Assembly: GCA_964477035.1 (NCBI GenBank)
Contig: CAYZCW010000034.1
Location: 1-5,970, forward strand
DNA: 5,970 nucleotides
Reading direction: 5' to 3'
Origin: SLSG01 sp964477035
GTDB lineage: Bacteria > Bacteroidota > Bacteroidia > Bacteroidales > UBA7960
Below the pieces are notes generated by a model that made no database searches, was not told where the DNA came from, and saw only the letters and a program-made list of their open reading frames with translations. Shown one piece after another: positions 1 through 5,970 of the stretch; position 1 is the first letter of the stretch, and the number at the start of each line of letters is the position of its first letter. The position numbers were made by a program, and so were the translations under genes.

Positions 1-101
1 GACATAAGCAGATCATTATAAACAGGAAAAAAGAGTCCTGTGATCATGCCTGTGATCAAAAACAACCAAAAATATTTTTCTGCAAACTGGTATAGCTTCA
101 T
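1..101 (-). CDS. N-terminus of a membrane protein, probably BASS-family (bile acid:Na+ symporter-like) transporter; cut by window edge
   Basis: Reading leftward from an ATG at 101-99 gives 33 open codons to the window edge, and the gene clearly continues beyond it. The peptide begins MKLYQFAEKYFWLF and then has a hydrophobic stretch with a Gly-Met-Ile-Thr-Gly-Leu-Phe-Phe-Pro segment (residues 18-26). This resembles the first transmembrane helix of BASS-family symporters, where a G-x-x-x-G-L-x-x-P pattern closes the first helix. The start is well fixed, because an in-frame TGA (107-105) lies two codons upstream. The gene starts 10 bases after the stop of the Nramp-like gene, so the two are almost certainly co-transcribed. 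No Shine-Dalgarno is visible. Known BASS members import organic anions such as bile acids, pyruvate or pantoate with sodium, which would suit an acid-catabolism operon. Family assignment from 33 residues is tentative; another multi-pass transporter is possible. Confidence 0.5.
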   Translation of the reverse strand, partial: MKLYQFAEKYFWLFLITGMITGLFFPVYNDLLM

Positions 102-111
102 AAATCAATAT

Positions 112-1380
112 TCAGAACAACGTGCCGAATGAAACCTTCAATCCCAATACCGACTGATATGATATTATAATTGAGAATATAAATGTTAACAGCAAACCAA
201 TATTTAACCAGATACCTGCCTTATAGTTACCCATTAAATCTTTTCTGTTTATCAGATATATTATTGCAACAACAACTACAGGCAGTACAAAAATCTGGAA
301 AAGCTGGCTCAGGAGCATTGCAAAAACCGGCCTTGCACCCAATAGAGGCACAACAAGCCCGAACAACAAACCTCCGGCAGTTAGTGTTCTGAACAAAGAT
401 CCCTTATAGTTTACCGGTTTGTTCCTGTAATCTCCTATAAGCAGAGGCGCCAGCATCACAATAGGCAGTATTGACGACAAGGCAGCACCAAGTATTCCCA
501 TAATGAATATTGACAGGGCAAACCTTCCGAGCAGCGGTTCCAAAAGGGTAACCATGGTTATCACCTCCTCAACCGGCCTATTCATTATATACAGGGTTCC
601 TGCAGCACAGGCCATAATCGAACCGCTTACCACAAACATAAGTACAGAAGCAACAATGGCGTCCTTTCTCTGGTATTTCAACTGGCCGATTTCCCACTTC
701 TTCTCTTTCATCAAAACGCTGCGGACAACAAATGTAGGCGCGGTGAGCGTCGTTCCCACAAGCGCTGCAATAACCATCGGGGCATTGGCTTCTTTAGGTA
801 TTCTGGGCATAAACCCACTGGCCATCTCCGAAGGATCGGGTAAAACGATGAACATAGTAAGAATAAAGCTCAGTCCCATGATTGAAACAAATATTATCAA
901 TATCTTTTCAAAGAATGAATATTCTCCCAGCATCAATAAAACATTCATAATAATTATGATTCCAACTGCAATCCACAGGTGGTTCCATCCCCTGCCATCA
1001 AACAGGATGATTGACCATTCGTGAATAAGATCAGAGATAATACCCATTATTCCCATCAGGGCCAAAATCTCCACCAGTACCAGTCCGGCCAGGGTGATTA
1101 AGGCTACCGGGCGGCCTAAAAACTTAAAATGCTTTTTAAAAGCATACAGGGCTCCCTCGCCGGTAACTAAAGCGTACCTGCCAAATGCCTCGAGCATGAC
1201 GAAACTGAATATACACGACAATGCAAGCGCCCATATCATAGAAAGACCATACCTCGAACCGGCCGATGCCATGGCAACGACGCTGCCGGTACCGATAGTG
1301 TAGCCGACCAGAAAAAATCCCGGACCGATAGATAACATGAATCTCCAGAACCGCTTCAAAATACCTGATTGATTTGCCAT
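112..1380 (-). CDS. Nramp-fold membrane transporter lacking the canonical metal-binding motifs
   Basis: A 422-residue polytopic inner-membrane protein with about 11 hydrophobic segments, the length and pattern expected of the Nramp (SLC11) family. Residues 19-45 (from Gly-Pro-Gly to Arg-Tyr-Gly) align without gaps to transmembrane helix 1 of Nramp proteins, and 209-221 (Gly-Thr-Thr to Arg-Ser) align to helix 6. The residues that bind the metal differ. The helix 1 DPGN motif is Gly30-Thr31-Gly32-Ser33, and the helix 6 MPH motif is Thr213-Ala214-Pro215. In characterised Nramps the Asp, Asn and Met coordinate Mn2+ or Fe2+, so this protein probably does not carry transition metals the same way. 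It may move Mg2+ (as some divergent relatives do), another ion, or an organic solute. ATG at 1380, TGA at 114-112. It lies 85 bases downstream of the LarA-family gene and 10 bases before a second transporter. Fold assignment is fairly safe; substrate is unknown. Automatic pipelines would probably call it a divalent metal transporter. Confidence 0.85.
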   Translation of the reverse strand: MANQSGILKRFWRFMLSIGPGFFLVGYTIGTGSVVAMASAGSRYGLSMIWALALSCIFSFVMLEAFGRYALVTGEGALYAFKKHFKFLGRPVALITLAGLVLVEILALMGIMGIISDLIHEWSIILFDGRGWNHLWIAVGIIIIMNVLLMLGEYSFFEKILIIFVSIMGLSFILTMFIVLPDPSEMASGFMPRIPKEANAPMVIAALVGTTLTAPTFVVRSVLMKEKKWEIGQLKYQRKDAIVASVLMFVVSGSIMACAAGTLYIMNRPVEEVITMVTLLEPLLGRFALSIFIMGILGAALSSILPIVMLAPLLIGDYRNKPVNYKGSLFRTLTAGGLLFGLVVPLLGARPVFAMLLSQLFQIFVLPVVVVAIIYLINRKDLMGNYKAGIWLNIGLLLTFIFSIIISYQSVLGLKVSFGTLF

Positions 1381-1465
1381 AAGTTATTATTGATTTATAA
1401 TTAATTAAATTAGTTTCCCGGATAAACATCAATCTCACAACTAACCTGAAAGGAACTTCATCCTT
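1381..1465 (-). other. 85-base spacer before the Nramp-like gene, possible leader or internal promoter region
   Basis: This is the longest gap between genes in the window. The 32 bases next to the downstream start (1381-1412) contain only two G/C bases and include the palindrome TTAATTAA at 1401-1408. I found no convincing Bacteroidota-type promoter (TTTG then TAnnTTTG), no sigma70-type promoter and no terminator with a T run. A weak 6-base inverted repeat (1410-1415 with 1439-1444, 23-base loop) is probably chance. The low GC may simply keep the start codon unstructured for translation without a Shine-Dalgarno sequence. An internal promoter for the two transporter genes is possible but not shown. 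Confidence 0.3.
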
Positions 1466-2740
1466 CTACTTTGCCTGGCGGGGTAAAACCTCACTGCTCT
1501 GATGAACGATGCCTATCTTAATGTTACTGTCAGATCCGATGCGCTTATCAAGGTATTGCTGCACCTGATCAATATCCAGGTGGTAAAATCCCATAATATT
1601 AGCCAGTACCGGGTCCATTGTCAGTGTAGCCTTGAAATTCCGTTTAATATGATTGAGGTACATACATTCCGATGCTGCAAAAGGATCTTCGATAACCTCC
1701 TCCTCCAGCATTTTCCAGAGGGTATCATCGTCATACCCGGCCAGCCTCGACATCTCTTTTGCGTGGGTCGGTGCAATGCCCTCCTCACACGGGGAAAGAA
1801 GTATTATCTCACCTCCCGGCCTGGTTGCCAGCTCTGCAGAGAACAGTCCCTTGTCAGCCTGCGTAAGGTCATAGTCTGACGGGAATGCACTGCTGAGTGT
1901 TATATCGGCCGGTTCGCTGAACTTAACGCCAAAAATCTTCTCACCCCATCTCACCGCCTCACGGTGAGCTTTAATGAAATGGCCTGATACAACCTTCAGT
2001 ATCTCCCCTTTTTCTGTCTGCAATACATTCACAATGAAGTGCAACCCCACATCCCTTGCAAAATCTTCCATCTCCTCGCGGCAGGGAGTAACGATCTTTC
2101 CCAGCTGCTGCTCTGTAGCCCCCAGCAGATGCATCGCATTAGTGGTCTTAACACCTGCTATTCCGGGCAGCAGCATCTTGGCGCCCCCGCTCCAGCCTAC
2201 CGGATGGTGAGGGAGTACTCCCCCCACGACAATACGAAAATCAGCTTCCATAACCTCCCGGTTAACCACAATATGAGTTCCCCTGCGGGTCACTCCCCTG
2301 TCGACCAGGTTATTATGACAATCATGGCCCTTTATCTCCACCTGGTTCATCAGTTCCCGGCCATATTTAAGTTCTATCTCCTCCTCTGTCATTGGTCTGT
2401 GGGTGCCGTAACCGATTATGATCTTTATCTGGTCATTGTTGACTCCCGCAGCATGAAGCTCATCCAGAACAAACGGTATTATCCTGTCCTGCCGTGTAAC
2501 ACGGGTGCGGTCATCACCCATGATAACCACCCTTGCATCTTTACTTACAATATCCTTCAGCCGGGCCGTCCCGACAGGCTCCAGGATGCCTCTTTTAATC
2601 TCCTCCGGCTCATTTGCGGGAGGCGGAAACTCATTTGCTTTTAAACTGAATACAAGATTTTTTTCAGGTATCTGCAGATCAACTATTCTCTTTCCGTAAT
2701 GTACCGGAATGGTTACTTTTTTTATATCTGATTGCTTCAT
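1466..2740 (-). CDS. larA: LarA-family nickel-dependent 2-hydroxyacid racemase/epimerase
   Basis: A 424-residue cytoplasmic protein, the usual length of lactate racemase LarA (DUF2088 family). LarA inverts the carbon next to the carboxylate by hydride transfer to a nickel-pincer (NPN) nucleotide bound to a lysine. Key residues can be placed by spacing against characterised LarA: Asp77-Arg78-Thr79-Arg80 (the D-x-T-R segment), His114 in GTHRP (catalytic, like His108), His178 (like His174), Lys188 in SGGAK (the cofactor-tethering lysine, like Lys184), His204 (nickel ligand, like His200), and Gln294 with Lys297 (like Gln295 and Lys298). The spacings 178-188-204 and 294-297 match exactly, so the enzyme should be active. 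The substrate cannot be read from the sequence: relatives act on lactate, malate, aromatic hydroxyacids or gluconate, and the neighbouring sugar-epimerase-like genes favour a sugar acid. No larB, larC or larE is nearby. ATG at 2740 lies 14 bases after the upstream stop, with a weak AAGG in between. The symbol denotes the family, not proven lactate racemase activity. Confidence 0.92.
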   Translation of the reverse strand: MKQSDIKKVTIPVHYGKRIVDLQIPEKNLVFSLKANEFPPPANEPEEIKRGILEPVGTARLKDIVSKDARVVIMGDDRTRVTRQDRIIPFVLDELHAAGVNNDQIKIIIGYGTHRPMTEEEIELKYGRELMNQVEIKGHDCHNNLVDRGVTRRGTHIVVNREVMEADFRIVVGGVLPHHPVGWSGGAKMLLPGIAGVKTTNAMHLLGATEQQLGKIVTPCREEMEDFARDVGLHFIVNVLQTEKGEILKVVSGHFIKAHREAVRWGEKIFGVKFSEPADITLSSAFPSDYDLTQADKGLFSAELATRPGGEIILLSPCEEGIAPTHAKEMSRLAGYDDDTLWKMLEEEVIEDPFAASECMYLNHIKRNFKATLTMDPVLANIMGFYHLDIDQVQQYLDKRIGSDSNIKIGIVHQSSEVLPRQAK

Positions 2741-2754
2741 AACAAGTTAACCTT

Positions 2755-3615
2755 TTAAACCACATTTATCCCTGCCTCCCCGAGCAGGGCAAGCACAGCT
2801 TTTTTGCTTTTATATGCAGCAGCATCAGGGTCTGCCGTATAATCAAATCCCAGCTCCACTGTCAGGAACCCGTCATAACCCGTTCTGTCAAGTACCTGCA
2901 GGAAAGGAATAAAGTTAATAGTTCCTTCGCCCGGTATCTTATGCTGGTCTGAAAGTCCGTTGTTGTCGTCCAGATGGATATGAACGGGAATATTGTTTGA
3001 GTTCATTATCAGCAGGGCGTCAGTCAGTGACTCTTTATTCACATGACAGTGCCCTGTATCAAGGGCTAATCCCATGTTCGGATATTTCTGCTCCTTTATC
3101 AGCCTTACCCCGTCCTCAATTGTCAGCACAAGGTCGCTCTCATACATGTGAGCAGGCTCAAGCAGCAGCAGAACATCCCTCTTCAGTGCATACTCCACCA
3201 GCTGGTCGAGGCTTGAGACAAGGTCCTGCATTCCCCGTGTGTATCCCTGTCCGTAAAGTGTCCTTCCGGGACAAAGGCTTACCTTTTTACATCCCAGTGT
3301 CAGGGAGGTGTCAATACTGTTTTTAATATACTCTACACTCTCTTTTTTTATACTCTGCAGCGGACTGCAAAGGTTTGTCGGGTAACCAAACTGGGCGGGA
3401 ATAAATCCTGATATCTCAAGCCCTGTCTTTTCCAGTGCACCCTTAACCGAAGATATGGCTTCCCTGTCCATATCCCTGTAATAGGCATGCGGACGGCCTC
3501 CCCAGATTTCGATACCGGGGTAGCCGTGTGCGGCCACCCTTTTTATCGTCTCTTCCAGAGTATAGTTAAAATATAATTTCGTCGAAACACTTAACTTCAT
3601 GTCACTATTATGCAT
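2755..3615 (-). CDS. Sugar phosphate isomerase/epimerase-like TIM barrel (second of pair)
   Basis: A 286-residue cytoplasmic protein of the xylose isomerase-like TIM barrel family (AP_endonuc_2, PF01261), which includes tagatose 3-epimerase, hydroxypyruvate isomerase and inosose-processing enzymes. The expected metal ligands are all present: Glu153 (LLLEPAH), Asp186 and His189 (LDTGHCH), His214 (HIHLDDNNG) and Glu254 (TVELG). His225 and the Pro-Gly-Glu-Gly turn at 228-231 are also typical. It should bind Mn2+, Mg2+ or a similar ion and move a carbonyl or invert a hydroxyl on a sugar-like substrate, which I cannot name. Two starts are possible. The ATG at 3615 overlaps the upstream gene by 8 bases and has an A-rich stretch before it. 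The ATG at 3600 (Met6, MKLSVSTKLYF) begins right at barrel strand 1, as family members usually do, and lies 7 bases after the upstream stop. Translation is probably coupled to the preceding gene. Confidence 0.9.
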   Translation of the reverse strand: MHNSDMKLSVSTKLYFNYTLEETIKRVAAHGYPGIEIWGGRPHAYYRDMDREAISSVKGALEKTGLEISGFIPAQFGYPTNLCSPLQSIKKESVEYIKNSIDTSLTLGCKKVSLCPGRTLYGQGYTRGMQDLVSSLDQLVEYALKRDVLLLLEPAHMYESDLVLTIEDGVRLIKEQKYPNMGLALDTGHCHVNKESLTDALLIMNSNNIPVHIHLDDNNGLSDQHKIPGEGTINFIPFLQVLDRTGYDGFLTVELGFDYTADPDAAAYKSKKAVLALLGEAGINVV

Positions 3616-4486
3616 TTATCATTTTTTCAAGCATCGCTTTCATTTTGACGGCTTCATCCATAATGTTGTCAATACCGCTGATATCTACAACCACATAGCC
3701 GTCGTACCCTGTTTTTTTCAGTGTGCTGATAATATTGCCAAAGTCAATATTCCCCTTTCCCGGCTGATAGTGGTACGGCCTGGTGCCGTCGTTATCCGAG
3801 AGGTGGACAAGTTTAAGGTAGTTGCCAAGTTTATAAATTCCCAGGTCAAGGTACTCGCTTATTGCATGGGCATGGGCAACATCATAGACCATTCCGATAT
3901 TATCAACACCGGTGTCATTGAATATACTGATCACCCCGTCGACTGATGATATGAAGTCACCGGCCCTCATCTCCATCGCAAAAGTGAGTCCGTTGCTGCC
4001 TGCAATTTCCGATGATCTCCTTAACTGCTCAATGACAATATTTCTGAGATCTGACCATTTGAACCCTTCAGGAATATCAACGGCAACAGAAGGCCCGCCG
4101 CTATAGATGGAAGTCCTTTCCTTTGGAACCATCTCAGGAGGCAGATAAAAACAGTTAGTACTCAGTTTTGCCCCTATTGCCGAGGTCATCTTACATATCT
4201 CTGCATACTCCTCAAGGGATTGCTCCCTTTTACGCCGGTCAAGCGAAAACATATCGTAAGTAACGGCCATTATGCTCACTACATCAAGCCCTATTTTTTT
4301 GGAAAGGTCAATTACCTTATCCCAGCCGGCCACATAATCATCTCTGTCACCTGCCGTGATCTCCATCTCCATGGTAGTGAACCCGGCTTCCCTGATCTCC
4401 TTCATTACTTTAAGAATACTCTCAATTCTCGGTGGAAGTCCGTACAATGTTATCGGGATAGTAAACCCGCATGTTACCTGTATCAT
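3608..4486 (-). CDS. Sugar phosphate isomerase/epimerase-like TIM barrel (first of pair)
   Basis: A 292-residue cytoplasmic protein of the same TIM-barrel superfamily as its neighbour (PF01261) but clearly a different subfamily, so not a recent tandem copy. Metal-site residues by comparison with the neighbour: Glu172 (FAMEMRAG), Asp202 and His205 (VYDVAHAH), His228 (VHLSDNDG). The last ligand position, normally Glu (the neighbour's Glu254), is Asp268 here (TGYDGYVVVDIS), and the Pro-Gly-Glu-Gly turn is Pro-Gly-Lys-Gly (242-245). Asp can still bind metal, so the protein is probably active but with an altered site. Residues 110-145 form a longer insert rich in Pro and Gly (around YLPPEMVPKE and SIYSGGPS) that the neighbour lacks; it could shape the substrate pocket. 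The substrate is unknown. The start at 4486 puts MIQVTCGFTI at barrel strand 1 and follows a very AT-rich 39-base gap (4487-4525) after the hydrolase gene. No Shine-Dalgarno is visible. Confidence 0.88.
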   Translation of the reverse strand: MIQVTCGFTIPITLYGLPPRIESILKVMKEIREAGFTTMEMEITAGDRDDYVAGWDKVIDLSKKIGLDVVSIMAVTYDMFSLDRRKREQSLEEYAEICKMTSAIGAKLSTNCFYLPPEMVPKERTSIYSGGPSVAVDIPEGFKWSDLRNIVIEQLRRSSEIAGSNGLTFAMEMRAGDFISSVDGVISIFNDTGVDNIGMVYDVAHAHAISEYLDLGIYKLGNYLKLVHLSDNDGTRPYHYQPGKGNIDFGNIISTLKKTGYDGYVVVDISGIDNIMDEAVKMKAMLEKMINA

Positions 4487-4525
4487 GATATTTAATTTTT
4501 AAATGATTTAATTACAAAAAACTAC

Positions 4526-5970
4526 TTAAAACTTTCTTAAAATTTCACTGACCTTATCTTCATATATTTTCTGCCATTCAGGCCCAAGCAGGCAGCTGTG
4601 ATCCTGGTATGCACCGCTGCCGAACTGCTCTTTTGTCGGGGCATAATGGATATATCCGTTGGTATATCCGGCAACAAAGGTATTATCAAATGGTGACTTA
4701 CCCTTAATATTCAGTCCCACCTGCACTGAAACTTCTGCCGGGAATGTAACCAGCACAAAATCCCCAACCTTCATAGCCTGTATTTCAACATCCATGGTAC
4801 TTTCGCCGGCTGATTCATTTTCAATTTTACGGTCCTTTGCAAGATCTATATTATATTGCAGCCTTGCAAGTTTCTCCATGGCATGGATATTACGGAGGTA
4901 TTTGGCAATATTACGCCTGTTCTCTTCATCCAGCTTCTCAAGATCGTTTCTGCCAAGGCTCTTTTCGTGCAGATACCTGTGGGAATAGTATGACGGATAC
5001 TCTTCAAACAGGTTATATTTTATATAGAGTGGAAGGAAAGTTTTAAAATTCAGGCTTGTGCCCCGCAGTGACCTAAGCAGATCTGCCTGCTCCTTCTCCA
5101 TTGAAGCAATTCTCTCGACATAATCTGTTTTTCGCGGAAATTTTACCACTTCATTAATTACCTTCAGCTCTCCTGTCTTTACCGGTTTGATTTTTCTTAT
5201 AGCATCCAGGGCGCTCAGTCCCAGCATAGTTCCCAGAGGTTCCTGGTCTCTGACACTGTGGACATCCTTATAAAGTACAGGTATCACATCCCCGCAGAAT
5301 CCCTGAATAAACAGGGCTATGGTTCCCTTGCTCATATTTTTTTCTATCAGCTTAGAAGCAAAGCCCGGATAGCCACCAGTCTCCTCGGTAATTGACTGAT
5401 AGGGATGGCCGGTAAAGTTATATACTACTGCCAGGGTCTCACCGTTTTTCCTGTCAAGCCTCAATATCCCGATCTCAGGGTCTATAGGCCCTACACTTTC
5501 AATCTCTTCATCGGGTGGCAGGGGATTGGCATGTCGGATAGCCCACCCTTTGCCATCTTTTAATTTAAGAATATGGTTCTCTGTGATCCTGTCCTCATAG
5601 CCGCTTCCGGCGCCAACATTCACAGGTACCATATTTTGACTGGCCTGCCTGACAGCCATTAAGGTGCGCGCCTCCACATCTTCGCAAACATTATATCCTG
5701 CACCGTGAAGGTGGCTGGCATTAACAAGTACATTTTGCGGATCGATACCCAGCTCCTCTTTTATCCGGGACCTGACTCCGTTAAAATAATCATTTTTGAC
5801 CGATCCTATGCCTCCGATCGCCACGGCATCGACAGTGATAATAGCTGCCGATGTATTCCCGCTTTTCATAACCAGGGCCTTCACATAGAGTGAATCGGTC
5901 AGGTTGCCCCTGACATTGGGATTTGTTATATTTACCTTTGCCACTCCTGCCGTAAGCTGGGCAGAAACAG
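4526..5970 (-). CDS. Secreted neutral/alkaline ceramidase-family hydrolase, N-terminus cut by window edge
   Basis: The reading frame is open to the right edge, so the gene begins outside the window. The GTG at 5944 is an internal valine: upstream codons read V-S-A-Q-L-T-A-G-V-A-K-V-N-I-T, where L-x-AG-x-AKV-x-IT is the usual first strand of the mature protein and Ser-Ala-Gln looks like the end of a signal peptide. Numbering from the first complete codon (5968), candidate zinc and catalytic residues are His86 and His88 (NASHLHGAG, family THTHSGP), His188 (FTGHP), Gln222-Gly223 to Asp227 (QGFCGD), Glu412 (FPAE), and Tyr442 with Tyr454, whose 12-residue spacing matches Tyr448/Tyr460 of Pseudomonas ceramidase as I recall it. 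A helical charged segment spans about 280-390. The protein ends soon after the catalytic domain and lacks the C-terminal beta-sandwich of true ceramidases (about 640-670 residues), so ceramide may not be the substrate. It is probably a zinc amidase or related hydrolase acting outside the cytoplasm, feeding the downstream genes. Confidence 0.88.
   Translation of the reverse strand, partial: VSAQLTAGVAKVNITNPNVRGNLTDSLYVKALVMKSGNTSAAIITVDAVAIGGIGSVKNDYFNGVRSRIKEELGIDPQNVLVNASHLHGAGYNVCEDVEARTLMAVRQASQNMVPVNVGAGSGYEDRITENHILKLKDGKGWAIRHANPLPPDEEIESVGPIDPEIGILRLDRKNGETLAVVYNFTGHPYQSITEETGGYPGFASKLIEKNMSKGTIALFIQGFCGDVIPVLYKDVHSVRDQEPLGTMLGLSALDAIRKIKPVKTGELKVINEVVKFPRKTDYVERIASMEKEQADLLRSLRGTSLNFKTFLPLYIKYNLFEEYPSYYSHRYLHEKSLGRNDLEKLDEENRRNIAKYLRNIHAMEKLARLQYNIDLAKDRKIENESAGESTMDVEIQAMKVGDFVLVTFPAEVSVQVGLNIKGKSPFDNTFVAGYTNGYIHYAPTKEQFGSGAYQDHSCLLGPEWQKIYEDKVSEILRKF

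Noticed and set aside
37..58. Perfect 10-base direct repeat (CCTGTGATCA at 37-46 and 49-58)
   Set aside because: It encodes a repeated Ile-Thr-Gly in a transmembrane helix of the partial transporter; two copies 12 bases apart in frame are explained by the protein sequence.
503..1024. Plus-strand open frame of 173 codons antisense to the Nramp-like gene
   Set aside because: It lies wholly inside a well-supported membrane-protein gene, resembles no family I know, and is the expected mirror of hydrophobic codons.
112..1380. Nickel supply for LarA by the adjacent Nramp-family protein
   Set aside because: Attractive from context, but the Asp, Asn and Met metal ligands of the family are all replaced, so the sequence does not support transition-metal transport.
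1136..1438. Minus-strand 100-codon frame overlapping the start of the Nramp-like gene
   Set aside because: It is out of frame with the conserved transmembrane sequence, and its Arg/Tyr-rich product looks like a frame shadow.
1410..1444. Weak inverted repeat TTAGTT/AACTAA as a possible terminator between the LarA and Nramp-like genes
   Set aside because: The stem is only 6 AT-rich pairs with a 23-base loop and no T run, too weak for an intrinsic terminator.
2039..2644. Plus-strand open frame of 201 codons antisense to the LarA-family gene
   Set aside because: The opposite strand carries a full set of conserved LarA catalytic residues; the antisense product has no recognisable domain or ordered composition.
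2755..4486. The two TIM barrels as a recent tandem duplication
   Set aside because: Outside the shared metal-site motifs and the TGYDG segment they differ throughout, including inserts, so they are distant paralogues at most.

Overview
The window is a tightly packed block of six genes, all on the minus strand, so it is read from right to left. No RNA gene, CRISPR array, insertion sequence or regulator is visible. The organism looks like a bacterium of the Bacteroidota type. The evidence is indirect: the starts lack clear Shine-Dalgarno sequences, the spacers are short and very AT-rich while the genes have moderate GC, and the secreted protein's signal peptide seems to end in Ser-Ala-Gln, as is common in that phylum. 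This placement is an inference, not a marker-gene result.

Layout in transcription order: (1) 5970-4526, a secreted hydrolase of the neutral ceramidase family, cut by the right edge of the window; (2) 4486-3608 and (3) 3615-2755, two different sugar isomerase/epimerase-type TIM barrels that overlap by 8 bases; (4) 2740-1466, a LarA-family, nickel-pincer-cofactor-dependent 2-hydroxyacid racemase/epimerase with every cofactor and catalytic residue I could place intact; (5) 1380-112, a membrane protein with the Nramp fold that has lost the metal-binding DPGN and MPH motifs; (6) 101-1, the first 33 codons of another membrane protein, probably a BASS-type (bile acid:Na+ symporter family) transporter, cut by the left edge. 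Gaps between genes are 39, -8, 14, 85 and 10 bases. The 85-base gap before the Nramp-like gene is the only place where an internal promoter seems plausible.

The set reads like a small catabolic operon: a secreted hydrolase frees a substrate, one or two transporters import it, and a C2 epimerase/racemase plus two TIM-barrel isomerases rearrange it. The natural guess is a sugar acid or another 2-hydroxy acid, because LarA relatives act on the carbon next to a carboxylate and the TIM barrels act on sugar-like polyols. No kinase, dehydrogenase, aldolase or cofactor-synthesis gene (larB, larC, larE) is in view, so the pathway cannot be closed from this window. The most notable points are the pairing of LarA with two sugar-type epimerases and the metal-site-less Nramp relative beside a nickel enzyme.
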